Made by a program: the position numbers and the translations under genes
Notes under the pieces: model-generated
What the model saw: only the letters and a program-made list of their open reading frames with translations
What the model was told of the DNA's origin: nothing
Databases searched by the model: none
NCBI GenBank assembly: GCA_947627715.1
Contig: CANQXK010000004.1
Coordinates: forward strand, 1 to 64,000
Direction of reading: 5' to 3'
Length of the DNA stretch: 64,000 bases
Source of the DNA: an uncultured Oscillospiraceae bacterium
GTDB lineage: Bacteria; Bacillota; Clostridia; Oscillospirales; Oscillospiraceae
In this document: positions 23,988 to 32,326 of the stretch, one piece after another
Numbering within the stretch: the stretch's first letter is position 1
How the letters are laid out: each line of letters opens with the position of its first letter

Positions 23988-24533
23988 ATGGACAACGGTG
24001 AGCGCGCGTACCGGCGTTTCCTTGACGGCGACGATGAGGGGCTTGTGGAGCTGATAGACCAATACCGGGAGGGGCTGACGCTGTACCTGACGGGGATCAC
24101 CGGGGACGTCTTCCTGGCGGAGGAGGCCGTGGAGGATGTGTTTTTCCGGCTGGCGGTCAAAAAACCGAGATTCGGCGGGAAAAGCGCCTTCAAGACCTGG
24201 CTCTACGCCATCGGGCGCAACCTGGCGCTGGACGGGCTGAGGCGGCGCAAGCGGGGGCGGGAAAGGCCCCTGGAGGAGGCCGCGGAGGAGGAGAGCCTGG
24301 AGAGCGCCTGCCTGCGGGAGGAGCGGAAGCTGACGCTCCACCGGGCGATGAAGAGGCTGCTGCCGCAGTACAGACAGGCGCTGTATCTCAAATACTTCGA
24401 GGGCTTTTCCAACGCGCAGATCGCAAAGGTGCGGGGAAAGAGCCTGCATCAGACGGAAAATCTACTGTACAGGGCGGGACTTGCCCTGAAGGCTGAGCTT
24501 GAAAAGGAGGGCTTTGCGTATGAAGACCAGTGA
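23988..24533 (+). CDS. ECF-type RNA polymerase sigma factor (second module)
   Basis: A 181-residue sigma factor with region 2 (FLAEEAVEDVFFRLAVKKPRF, FKTWLYAIGRNLALDGLRRRKR) and region 4 (LPQYRQALYLKYFEGFSNAQIAKVRGKSLHQTENLLYRAGLAL). The start at 23988 has AAAGGAG seven bases upstream; 12 extra upstream codons are ignored. It overlaps the following membrane-protein gene by 14 bases, with that gene's AAGGAGG inside its LEKEGF codons. The same arrangement occurs in the sigma/serpin pair at 7331-9326, so the two modules look paralogous. Confidence 0.9.
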   Translation: MDNGERAYRRFLDGDDEGLVELIDQYREGLTLYLTGITGDVFLAEEAVEDVFFRLAVKKPRFGGKSAFKTWLYAIGRNLALDGLRRRKRGRERPLEEAAEEESLESACLREERKLTLHRAMKRLLPQYRQALYLKYFEGFSNAQIAKVRGKSLHQTENLLYRAGLALKAELEKEGFAYEDQ

Positions 24534-25356
24534 GGAAATGGCCAGGGACGTGCTGAGACGAAGGGACGCGTATGAGGCGAAAATGAGGGCGAGACGGCAG
24601 GGCGCGGCCCGCGCCGGCGTATGCGCCGTGGCGTGCGTGGCCATCGGCGCCGGGGCCTGGCGGCTCCAGGCCGGAGGGCGGCTGGCGGCTGTGCCGGGCG
24701 AGACCGCCGAGACCGGGAGGACCACCGCGCCGGAGGAGACGGCGGCGAAGGAGACGGAGAGGACCGAGCATCCCGGAGAGACCGCCGCGTCCGGGGAGAC
24801 CGGGAACAGCGGAGAAAACTCCCCCTCCGGGGAGACGGGCGCCGTCGGGGGACTTGCTTGGATGACAGGTACGCCGGACCCCAACGCCGGGTTGGAGTAC
24901 AGGACGGTGATCTCCGGCTACGGCGACAACGGGGCCGGTTCGGCGGCGTGCTACGCCCTCCCCGGCGAGGGGAAGACGGGTATGTCCGCCCCGCTCCGGG
25001 ACGCCATGGAGGAGTACGGTGACACGGTCATGTACCGGGTGGTGGTGGACGTCTTTGACTGGTCCGGCGGCGAGGGGGAAATACTGGACTCCGGCAGCCG
25101 GGAGGTCCAGGCGGAGGCGGAGGCGCTGGGAGATCAGGGGTACACGGTGGCACGGGAGACGTATTTTGACGGGGAGGCGTATCACCACTCCCTCAGCCTG
25201 TTCGCGAGCCTTAATGACCTGGAGAGCCTGACGCCGGGACAGGGACGGGCGTACTTCCTGCGGCTCTATCAGGAGAGCTTCCCGGAGACAGAGACGGCCG
25301 GCCCGGCATTCGCCGGCCCGGCCGTGGAGGCAGACGGAACAAGTCTTACGCAGTGA
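24520..25356 (+). CDS. Single-pass membrane protein coupled to the ECF factor (putative anti-sigma)
   Basis: A 278-residue protein without a recognised domain. Residues 1-35 are basic and helical (MKTSEEMARDVLRRRDAYEAKMRARRQG), followed by one membrane segment (AGVCAVACVAIGAGAW). A low-complexity Glu/Thr/Gly linker of about 60 residues leads to an extracellular C-terminal part with YRTVISGYGDNGAG and a region of alternating strands (VMYRVVVDVFDWSGGEG). Position, overlap with the sigma gene and topology fit an anti-sigma factor, but no ZAS/HXXXCXXC zinc motif is present. It ends tail to tail with the GDPD gene, 14 bases apart, with no visible terminator. Confidence 0.65.
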   Translation: MKTSEEMARDVLRRRDAYEAKMRARRQGAARAGVCAVACVAIGAGAWRLQAGGRLAAVPGETAETGRTTAPEETAAKETERTEHPGETAASGETGNSGENSPSGETGAVGGLAWMTGTPDPNAGLEYRTVISGYGDNGAGSAACYALPGEGKTGMSAPLRDAMEEYGDTVMYRVVVDVFDWSGGEGEILDSGSREVQAEAEALGDQGYTVARETYFDGEAYHHSLSLFASLNDLESLTPGQGRAYFLRLYQESFPETETAGPAFAGPAVEADGTSLTQ

Positions 25357-25370
25357 GGCGGCGCGGTCAA

Positions 25371-26210
25371 CTATTCGGGGATGAAGCCCTCGAAGATGGT
25401 CACCGCCCCCTGGGACTCCAGATCCCGCTGGACCTCCGGGTCGCGGACGGTCCAGCTCACCTCGTGGACGCCGTAGAGGGAGCGCATCGCCTTGAGGCTG
25501 GGCTGGCTGCGGTCTACCCAGTTGTACGCGATGAAGTCCGGCTTTGTGAGGAAGGTGGTCAGGAGGTTGGACATGGCGAAGCGCGTCAGCGCCGAGACGG
25601 AGGGGGAGCGGGAGCGCATGAAGTTCTCGGAGAGCTGGCCGCGGATCACCTCCGGGTAGCCGGAACGGAGGCACAGGAGCACGTGGGGGTCGAAGGACTC
25701 CACGCAGAAAAGGCCCTTGTAGCCGCCCAGGCGGGCCATCACCGCGTCCGTCAGGGCGGGGGCGTTGCCGCCGGAGGTCTTCAGCTCCACGATGAGGGGC
25801 GTTTTCCCCGCGAACACGTCCAGCACGTCCTCAAAGAGCGGGATGGTCTCCCCGGAACCCAAGAGGGGATAGCCGGGGAGGTCCTCCGCGGTCAGGTCCT
25901 CGATCCGGGCGGAGAGGCCCGTGACCCGCGTAAGGTCGCTGTCGTGGACGACGGCCAGGTTCCCGTCGCGCATCAGGTGTACGTCCAGCTCCGCGCCGAA
26001 CCCGGCGTCCACGGCGGCCCGGAAGGCGGAGAGGGAGTTTTCCGGGCGGCCCTCCGCCTCGTTGTGAAGGCCCCGGTGGGCGTAACGGTGGGCCTCAAAT
26101 TCCTCCCAGCCCGGCTGCCCCCGGCGGGGGGAGAGGGCGAGAAGGTAGATCCCCGCCGTCACCGCCGCCCCGGCGGCGACGGTGAGGGCGGTCTTTGTCA
26201 GAGCTTTCAT
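25371..26210 (-). CDS. Glycerophosphodiester phosphodiesterase, membrane-anchored
   Basis: A 279-residue GDPD-family enzyme that hydrolyses glycerophosphodiesters to glycerol-3-phosphate and an alcohol. An N-terminal membrane segment (TALTVAAGAAVTAGIYLLAL) places the catalytic domain outside. Active-site motifs are HRGLHN (first catalytic His), ENSLSAFRAAVDAGFGAELDVHLMRDG with the metal-binding Glu and Asp, VVHDSDL (second His), and VELKT. The start at 26210 has AAAGGAAGG upstream; an earlier in-frame ATG is less well placed. The gene is 22 bases downstream of the MFS transporter and probably shares its mRNA. Confidence 0.92.
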   Translation of the reverse strand: MKALTKTALTVAAGAAVTAGIYLLALSPRRGQPGWEEFEAHRYAHRGLHNEAEGRPENSLSAFRAAVDAGFGAELDVHLMRDGNLAVVHDSDLTRVTGLSARIEDLTAEDLPGYPLLGSGETIPLFEDVLDVFAGKTPLIVELKTSGGNAPALTDAVMARLGGYKGLFCVESFDPHVLLCLRSGYPEVIRGQLSENFMRSRSPSVSALTRFAMSNLLTTFLTKPDFIAYNWVDRSQPSLKAMRSLYGVHEVSWTVRDPEVQRDLESQGAVTIFEGFIPE

Positions 26211-26232
26211 AACGGTCCTTCCTTTCATCGCG

Positions 26233-27579
26233 TCAGTCGTCCATGTCCTCAAAGGCCTCTAATCCCTTCTTCGCCTTGACCTTCACGTCCCCGTGCTTCA
26301 CGAAGTGCATGGTGACGAAGCTCAGGCCCACGAAGAAGGCGGCGTAGGGGAACAGCACCCAGTACCCGACGGCCCGCATCAGGGTGCCCGCCAGGGCGGG
26401 GGTGATCACCTGGGCCGCCATGGAGGCGGTGTAGTAGTAGCCGGTGAATTTGCCCACGTCGGAGCCGCGGCACATCTCCACCACCATGGGCAGGGAGTTT
26501 ACGTTGATGGCCGCCCAGGCCAGGCCCACGGCGGCGAAGGCCACGAACATGATGGGGACGATGGAGTCGAACACGGTGGTGAGGACGCCCCCCGCCAGGA
26601 ACATGGCCGCCAGCAGGATGACGCCCGCCTGGATGGTCTTTTTCCGGCCGATCTTGGAGGCCACCACGCCAATGGGGATGTAGCTGACGATGGCCCCGGC
26701 GGTAGCCACCAAAAGGCAGGTGGACGCGCCGCCCAGCCCCTCGCCCATGACCTCGCCGATGTACCGGGTGAACCAGGTGGTGACGCCGTTGTAGCCGATG
26801 AACCACAGGGCGATGGAGGCCAGCAGGAAGCCCAGACTGCGCTTCACCGGGGCGGGCAGCTCCTCATGGCCGGAGCCGTCGTCCTCCGCCAGGTTCCACT
26901 CCGGGTGCTTCGCCTCCAGCGCCTGGTTCTCGGCGGCCAGCTTGGGTTCCCGGATGGTGACCAGCAGCACGATCACCGCCACGGCCATGATGCCGGACAC
27001 GATCAGGAAAAGGGGCTGGTAGTTCACGTGCGCCAGCCCCTCCACCTTGGAGGTGGGGTACATCACGGCGGCGATGGCAAGGTATATGATGCCGCCCACG
27101 GCCCCCATCAGGTTGATGATGGCGTTGCCCCTGGAGCGCAGGGGCTTGGGGGTCACGTCGGGCATCAGGGCCACGGCGGGGGAGCGGTAGACGCCCATGG
27201 CGATGAGCAGCAGGCCCAGCACCACCACGAAGGACACGAACTTGTAGGGGGCGGCCTCGGCGGCGTAGCTGTTGTCCAGCATGGGCAGGATGTTCATTAA
27301 GATCACCGCGGCGGCGGTGCCCGCTAAGATGTAAGGGGTGCGGCGGCCCAGCCTGCCGGGCTTCGTTCGGTCGGAAAGGCCCCCGAAGAAGGGCAGCAGA
27401 AACAGCGCCAGCACGTTGTCCGCCGCCATGATGACGCCGGAGATGGTCTCGTTTAAGTGGAAGGTGTTGCCCAGGATCAGCTGGATCACGTTGTCGTACA
27501 TCTGCCAGAAGGCGCTGATGGAGAGGAACGCCAGCCCCACCAGTACCGTGCGCTTGTTGTTCAGCTTCATTTTTTCCAT
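26233..27579 (-). CDS. MFS transporter (SLC45/GPH-like sugar transporter)
   Basis: A 448-residue major facilitator with twelve predicted membrane segments. GGLSDRTKPGRLGRRTPYILAG is the loop 2-3 motif typical of the GPH/SLC45 sugar-symporter branch, and ASKIGRKKTIQAG is its second-half counterpart. A hydrophilic central loop of about 45 residues (IREPKLAAENQALEAKHPEW) separates the two halves. AAAAGGAGG lies before the ATG. The linkage to a GDPD hints at a glycerophosphodiester or a sugar as substrate, but the family assignment alone does not settle it. Confidence 0.85.
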   Translation of the reverse strand: MEKMKLNNKRTVLVGLAFLSISAFWQMYDNVIQLILGNTFHLNETISGVIMAADNVLALFLLPFFGGLSDRTKPGRLGRRTPYILAGTAAAVILMNILPMLDNSYAAEAAPYKFVSFVVVLGLLLIAMGVYRSPAVALMPDVTPKPLRSRGNAIINLMGAVGGIIYLAIAAVMYPTSKVEGLAHVNYQPLFLIVSGIMAVAVIVLLVTIREPKLAAENQALEAKHPEWNLAEDDGSGHEELPAPVKRSLGFLLASIALWFIGYNGVTTWFTRYIGEVMGEGLGGASTCLLVATAGAIVSYIPIGVVASKIGRKKTIQAGVILLAAMFLAGGVLTTVFDSIVPIMFVAFAAVGLAWAAINVNSLPMVVEMCRGSDVGKFTGYYYTASMAAQVITPALAGTLMRAVGYWVLFPYAAFFVGLSFVTMHFVKHGDVKVKAKKGLEAFEDMDD

Positions 27580-27647
27580 GGTTCTGCCTCCTTTTTTCTT
27601 TGGGGGCGGAGCGGGACCTATGCGCGACCAGCTCCTTCCAAATCAAC

Positions 27648-27676
27648 ATTTTAACAGAAAAAGTTCAAAAAAGCAA
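27648..27676 (-). promoter_or_regulatory. Promoter of the MFS-GDPD operon
   Basis: On the minus strand TTGCTT, 17 bases, TAAAAT, about 70 bases before the start. Confidence 0.6.
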
Positions 27677-27717
27677 CTCCTTTTTTGTATAAATTGACTT
27701 TACCGAAGCAATTAAGC

Positions 27718-27741
27718 AGGGCGGGGAAGAATCCCCGCCCT
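27718..27741. repeat. 24-base palindromic repeat, copy 1
   Basis: AGGGCGGGGA-AGA-ATCCCCGCCCT-type palindrome, identical and in the same orientation to 27959-27982. The two flank repeat R3 as direct repeats. This copy has no T-run and is not an obvious terminator. Confidence 0.85.
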
Positions 27742-27768
27742 ACGCAGATCGTCAAAAAACTCAACTTG

Positions 27769-27950
27769 AGTATTTTTTCCGATGGCACGTACGTCGGAAA
27801 AAATCCCTTTTGTTTTGCGGAGTGTGCGGCCCCAAGGGGGCCGTGCGCGGAGCAAAACGGCAGGGAAATTCTGCGTGAATTTCGCAAAATTCACGTAGAG
27901 TTTCCCGCACGTTCCCTTTTGTCGGAAAAGGCCAAAGGCCTTTTTCGACA
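27769..27950 (+). ncRNA. R3 structured repeat, copy A (candidate RNA element)
   Basis: Successive hairpins: ATTTTTTCCGA/TCGGAAAAAAT (27772-27804), a core closed by TTTTGC/GCAAAA (27813-27857) with a GGA/GGA internal loop and a 12-pair G-U-containing helix, and CGTGAATTT/AAATTCACG (27874-27895) inside GGGAAA/TTTCCC. A final TGTCGGAAAAGGCC/GGCCTTTTTCGACA hairpin follows. The core pairs better as RNA from the plus strand because several pairs are G-U. No open frame of note lies here, and transcription is unproven. A related copy is at 55975-56125 on the opposite strand. Confidence 0.55.
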
Positions 27951-27982
27951 GGTTAAAAAGGGCGGGGAAGAATCCCCGCCCT
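27951..27982 (-). terminator. Terminator of the alpha-galactosidase operon (24-base palindrome, copy 2)
   Basis: The same palindrome as 27718, here followed on the minus strand by CCTTTTTAACC, about 50 bases after the alpha-galactosidase stop. Confidence 0.85.
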
Positions 27983-28030
27983 GCGGCTGTCATAGATTTG
28001 ATTTTCTCTGCTTCTATGGGCGCCCGTCCG

Positions 28031-29632
28031 TCAGCCGAACATCTCCTTGGGGACGGGGAGGGTGCGCTCCTCGCCGTCTAAGGTGAAGCGGACGGTGAAG
28101 TTGTCCGCGTCGAAGGAGACGTTCTCCGCCGTGGAGAGGTGAACAAGCTCCTTATAAAGGGCGCGCTGGCTCTCCATATAGGAGCCGGGGTCGTCGGAGA
28201 TGAGCAGCACGCCGCCGAAGAGGGCGTTGATCCGCGCCAGGAGCAGCTTTTGGTCGTCCCGGAGTTCGATGTTCCCGTCCCGGAGGAAAAAGACGTCCGG
28301 GTCGTTCACATGGGCGCGGCCGTTCAGCTCCCGCCGGAAGAGGGTGTTGAGAATGGCGTTCTTCGTGCTGACCCGCTCCCGGTGGCAGAGGCGCATGAAG
28401 GGCGTGTCGTCCCAGGTGAGGCACACGTCGCAGCTCACGCGGCAGTACTCCACCTGCCCGAAGGCGGGCATCACGGGCACGCCGCAGCCCAAAATGGGGG
28501 TGTCGCCGCAGACCTCCCGCAAAAACCGAAGCGCCCTGATCATCCGGGCGGCGCGGGTCTCCTCCGGCGTCCCGAAGGGGGCGGCCCCGTAGAGGAAGTC
28601 CAGCTTGAGAAAGTCGAAGCCCCACTCATGTATGACCCGGTGAAAGACGCGCCTTACATACTCCGTGACCTCCGGGTTGTCGATGTCCAGGGCGTAGAAG
28701 CCGCCCCAGTTGGAACCCAAAGCCCAGGGCTGGCCGTTGACCCTCAAAAGCCAGTCCGGGTGCTCGCGGCAAAGCCCGGAGCCTTCCTGGGCCACAAAGG
28801 GGGCCAGCCACAGCCCCGCCTGAAAGCCGGCTGCGTGGATGGAGCCGGCCAGGGCTTTCATCCCGGAGGGGAATTTCCCGCCGTCGCACGCAAGCCAGTC
28901 GCCCACCGCCGGCTCCCAGCCGTCGTCCACCTGGAAGAGGTCGCCGGGGGACAGGAGCGTCCCGCAGCCTTCAAGGTCGGCGCGGACGGAGGACTCGGTG
29001 ATGGCGGTGAAGCGGTTATACCAACTGGTGTAGCCCCGGATGGGCCGGGCGGGCAGGGGCTTTACGCACATGGCGCGAAACCAGCCGTCGAACACCTGGT
29101 CCTCGTTCCCGCGCCCGGCGAACAGCTCAAAGAGGCGGTACGTCCCGCCGCACCGCAGACCGGCGCAGTCCCGCTTTAAAAACAGCGCGGCCAGGGGCGC
29201 GTCGTAGGTAAACTCGGTGTACCCCGGCGTCTCGTCCAGGGACGCCAAAAGCCGGAAGGTCTCCCGCCGCCGTATGTAGCAGTAGGAGAAGCCGTGGGTG
29301 ATCCCCGGCGTGTTGGGGTAGCGGACAAAATGGTAGTCGCCGTAGCGGTCGAAGCGGTTCTTCCGCACGGTCCGCTCCGGCAGGGCGGAAAGGCCGGGGA
29401 TCCTGTCAAGCGTGGTGTACTCCGGGCAGGAGGTCCAGGTCTGATAGCCGTTCATGAATATGCGCTCATACTCCCCGGCGGCCAGGGGGATCCGGGCCGT
29501 CACCGAGGCCACGACCCCTTCGGGAAGCTCGGCGGTGACGCGAAGGGAGCTGTTCCAGTCAAAGGCCTGCCGTCCCGTGAGAACCCGGCGGCCGGAGGGC
29601 GTGTCGATTTCCGCTTTCCAGGAGAGCAGCAT
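28031..29632 (-). CDS. Alpha-galactosidase-like glycoside hydrolase, GH36 family
   Basis: A 533-residue cytoplasmic enzyme expected to release terminal alpha-galactose (melibiose, raffinose) or a related sugar. The beta-sandwich N-terminal domain (MNGYQTWTSCPEY) is followed by the TIM barrel: RGYTSWYNRFTAITE, FQVDDGWEPAVGDW, the nucleophile strand GFDFLKLDFLYGA, and the acid/base region EYCRVSCDVCLTWDD. It is shorter than the roughly 730 residues of classical GH36 enzymes. The start is ATG at 29632, one base overlapping the transporter stop; a GTG one codon upstream is possible. No signal peptide, so the substrate must be imported by the GPH symporter encoded just upstream. Confidence 0.88.
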   Translation of the reverse strand: MLLSWKAEIDTPSGRRVLTGRQAFDWNSSLRVTAELPEGVVASVTARIPLAAGEYERIFMNGYQTWTSCPEYTTLDRIPGLSALPERTVRKNRFDRYGDYHFVRYPNTPGITHGFSYCYIRRRETFRLLASLDETPGYTEFTYDAPLAALFLKRDCAGLRCGGTYRLFELFAGRGNEDQVFDGWFRAMCVKPLPARPIRGYTSWYNRFTAITESSVRADLEGCGTLLSPGDLFQVDDGWEPAVGDWLACDGGKFPSGMKALAGSIHAAGFQAGLWLAPFVAQEGSGLCREHPDWLLRVNGQPWALGSNWGGFYALDIDNPEVTEYVRRVFHRVIHEWGFDFLKLDFLYGAAPFGTPEETRAARMIRALRFLREVCGDTPILGCGVPVMPAFGQVEYCRVSCDVCLTWDDTPFMRLCHRERVSTKNAILNTLFRRELNGRAHVNDPDVFFLRDGNIELRDDQKLLLARINALFGGVLLISDDPGSYMESQRALYKELVHLSTAENVSFDADNFTVRFTLDGEERTLPVPKEMFG

Positions 29633-31014
29633 CACTCCACGCCTTTCTTATCCCGGAGGGTGTCCGCGATCTCCTGAACCCTGGCGTCGGTGAGGGTGAA
29701 CTTCTTCACGAAGAAGGCGAACGCGGTCACAAGCCCGATGATGGGCAGCACGGTCATCAAAAGCCGCAGGCCCAGAATGGTGTCCGCCGACTGGGCCGCC
29801 ACCACGCTCTCCTCGTCGGCGTTCCCCACAAGCCCGATGAGGTCAAGGCCGATGCCGGTGATGAACACGGCAAGGCCGGAGGCGGCCTTCACCACGAAGG
29901 TCTGCATGGAGAAGATGACGGACTCCTCGCGCTTGCCGGTCTTAAGCTCGCCGTAGTCCACGGAGTTGGAGAGGAACACGGTGGTGAGCACCGTGAGGAT
30001 GCCGTTGGCGGCAAAGACCAGCGCGCCGCACACGCAGATGAGCGCCATGTTGTCCGCAAGTCCGGCGAAACACACCGCGAGAATGAGGGCGTAGCCCAGC
30101 ATAGCCGTGCCCAGAGCCGCCTTGAAGATCTGGGTGTTGCCGAACTTTTTCCGCAGCAGGGGGTAGACCACCATCATGCCCAAAATCTGGAACACGCCGC
30201 CCACCAGGGTAAAGAGGGTGTAGCTGTTGTGCCAGTCGGAGCCGCCGATGTCGTATTTGAAGAAGTAGATCACAAGGTTGGAGGTGAGGTAGAGCGCGGC
30301 GTTGATGAGAAGGATGGAGAGGACCGTGATCATCGCCTGGTCGTTGCGGAACAGCGCCTTGAACATCTGGGGGACGGTGGAGGTCTCCATCTTCCCGATG
30401 TCGTGCTCCTTCACCTTCAACACGCAGACGACCTCGGTGACCACGAAGATCGCCGCCACGATGAGGGCGAAAACGCCAAAGCCCAGCTTGTCGTTGCCGC
30501 CGCCGATGATCTCAACGATCTTCACGGTGCCCACGGTGATGAGCGCGGAACCCACGCCGGCGCAGGTGCGGCCGATGACGGAGAGGTTCTCCCGGTCGGC
30601 GGGGGTGTCGGTGATGGCGGGGATCATGGACCAGTAGGGAATGTCCATCATGGTGTAGGTGACGCCCCAGAGGATGTAGACCACGGAGAAGAACACCATG
30701 AGGCCCGCGCCCTTGAGGTCGGGGGCGGAAAAGAGGGCGTAGAGGGTGAAGGCGTTGAGCACCGTGCCGGATAAGAGCCAGGGCCTGAACCTGCCCCATT
30801 TCGTTCTGGTTTTCGCCACGAGAATCCCCATGAAGGGGTCGTTCAGCGCGTCAAACACGCGGGCGATCATCAGAATAAGCCCCACGAACGTGGCGGAGAG
30901 GCCCAAAAGATCCTGATAGTAGTACATGACATAGGTGGCCGACAGGGCGTACACCATGTCCTTGCCCACGGCCCCGATGCCGTAGGCGGCTTTTTGCGAA
31001 CGGGTGAGCTTCAT
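29632..31014 (-). CDS. GPH-family sugar:cation symporter
   Basis: A 460-residue MelB-like transporter of the glycoside-pentoside-hexuronide family with twelve membrane segments. Visible family features are the start KAAYGIGAVGKDMVYALSATYVMYYYQDLLG, FDALNDPFMGILVAKTRTKWGRFRPWLL with the Asp residues that bind sugar and cation, and VDYGELKTGKREESVIFSMQTF in the second half. It precedes the GH36 gene with a one-base overlap, a transport-plus-hydrolysis operon. The ATG has AAGGAGG upstream. Substrate is presumably a galactoside, inferred from the neighbour. Confidence 0.92.
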   Translation of the reverse strand: MKLTRSQKAAYGIGAVGKDMVYALSATYVMYYYQDLLGLSATFVGLILMIARVFDALNDPFMGILVAKTRTKWGRFRPWLLSGTVLNAFTLYALFSAPDLKGAGLMVFFSVVYILWGVTYTMMDIPYWSMIPAITDTPADRENLSVIGRTCAGVGSALITVGTVKIVEIIGGGNDKLGFGVFALIVAAIFVVTEVVCVLKVKEHDIGKMETSTVPQMFKALFRNDQAMITVLSILLINAALYLTSNLVIYFFKYDIGGSDWHNSYTLFTLVGGVFQILGMMVVYPLLRKKFGNTQIFKAALGTAMLGYALILAVCFAGLADNMALICVCGALVFAANGILTVLTTVFLSNSVDYGELKTGKREESVIFSMQTFVVKAASGLAVFITGIGLDLIGLVGNADEESVVAAQSADTILGLRLLMTVLPIIGLVTAFAFFVKKFTLTDARVQEIADTLRDKKGVE

Positions 31015-31067
31015 AAAGGTTTCCTCCTTGAATCGTTCTTCCGCGCTCCCTCAACGCGGTCCCCCTA

Positions 31068-31096
31068 ATTATGCGATTTTCACATCGTTTTTTCAA
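31068..31096 (-). promoter_or_regulatory. Promoter of the symporter/alpha-galactosidase operon
   Basis: On the minus strand TTGAAA, 17 bases, CATAAT; five of six matches in each box. No obvious cre site was recognised. Confidence 0.8.
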
Positions 31097-31233
31097 GCCC
31101 GTTTTTCCAAAATCAACAATTTCCACAAAAATCAGGGGGCGGGCTTGTACAAAATGACGGGGGCGGCCGCGTTCAGCCGTCCCCGTCCCGTGAGGTCCGT
31201 CAGAAAAAGTTGCAGTAAGCCGGTCCCGCCGCC

Positions 31234-32268
31234 TCACCCCAGAAGGTACGCCATCAGCAGGGCGTAGGTGTTGCGCAGGCCGTCCATGTGGGTGCGCTCG
31301 TAGCCGTGGGAATTGGAGGTGCCGGGGCCGATGCAGGCGTGGCGCACGTCATGCCCGGCGGCGATGGAGGTGTCCCCGTCGGAGCCGTAGTGGGGGGTGA
31401 AAACGTCCGTCACGTAGTCCACGCCGGCCCGCCGCGCCGCGTCGCGCAGCTCGCTTGTCAGCTCGTAGTGGTAGGGGTAGCGGGAGTCCTTGCAGAAGAT
31501 GCTGACCTTGTGCTCGTCGGAGGTCTGCTGGGGGCCGGTGGGGGCGATGTCGATGGCCAGGATGTCCCGCACCTCCTCCGGCAGGACGGAAGCGCCGTGG
31601 CCGATCTCCTCGTAGACGGAGAAGTACGCCAGCACCTTCCGGGGGAGCTTGACCCCCTGCTCCCGGATGGCCTTCATGGCGGCGAGGAGCAGGGCGGCGT
31701 TGGCCTTGTCGTCGATGAAGCGGGACTTGATGTAGCCGTTGGAGACGTGGAGCCTCGGCTCCAGGGCGATCATGTCCCCGGCCTCGATCCCCAGGGCGGC
31801 GGTGTCCGCGGCGGTTTTCACGTCCTCGTCCAGAACGACGCAGACGTTTTTGCGAAAGTCCCCCGGCGTGCCCCGCAGCTCCTCCTCGGTGACGTGGATG
31901 GAGTTGGGCGTCCGGCAGACGGCGCCGGTGAACACCCTCCCGTCCCTGGTGTGGACCCGCACGTTCTCCGTGACGCAGTAGAAGGGGTAAAGCCCGCCCA
32001 CGGGGCAGACGTTCAGCGTCCCGTCGGCGTTCACGTGCCGCACCATGAGGCCGATGTCGTCCACGTGGGCTGTCACCGCAAGGCAGCTGCCCTCGCCGCC
32101 CAGGTCCGCGATCAGCCCGCCCTTGTGGGGCGTGGAGACGGGAAAGCCCAGACGGCCGATCTCCCCGGCCAGATATTCCTGGACCGCGCGAAACTGCCCC
32201 GTGGTGGAGTCGATAGCCAAAAGCTTCTTAAATTGCGTGAGGAAATAGTCCTCATCGAACGTGTACAT
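31234..32268 (-). CDS. M42 family metallopeptidase (glutamyl/tetrahedral aminopeptidase-like)
   Basis: A 344-residue cytoplasmic aminopeptidase of the PepA/FrvX/TET group. The metal ligands are visible in order: TAHVDDIG (His and Asp), KSRFIDDKANAALLL (bridging Asp), SVYEEIGHGA (catalytic and ligand Glu), LAIDIAPTGPQQ (Asp) and a C-terminal SNSHGYERTHMDGL (His). These enzymes assemble as dodecameric tetrahedra and trim short peptides. It lies downstream of erm with a 58-base gap and has no promoter identified here. Confidence 0.93.
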   Translation of the reverse strand: MYTFDEDYFLTQFKKLLAIDSTTGQFRAVQEYLAGEIGRLGFPVSTPHKGGLIADLGGEGSCLAVTAHVDDIGLMVRHVNADGTLNVCPVGGLYPFYCVTENVRVHTRDGRVFTGAVCRTPNSIHVTEEELRGTPGDFRKNVCVVLDEDVKTAADTAALGIEAGDMIALEPRLHVSNGYIKSRFIDDKANAALLLAAMKAIREQGVKLPRKVLAYFSVYEEIGHGASVLPEEVRDILAIDIAPTGPQQTSDEHKVSIFCKDSRYPYHYELTSELRDAARRAGVDYVTDVFTPHYGSDGDTSIAAGHDVRHACIGPGTSNSHGYERTHMDGLRNTYALLMAYLLG

Positions 32269-32326
32269 GCAAAACGCCTCTTTCCCTTTAATTTACCCCC
32301 TATTTTATCAAAATCCCGCCGGGGAA

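Noticed and set aside
27943-27949. TTCGACA in the R3 tail (also 13301-13307) as a Spo0A box
   Set aside because: It forms one arm of the R3 end hairpin and lies away from promoters, so the match is explained by the repeat.
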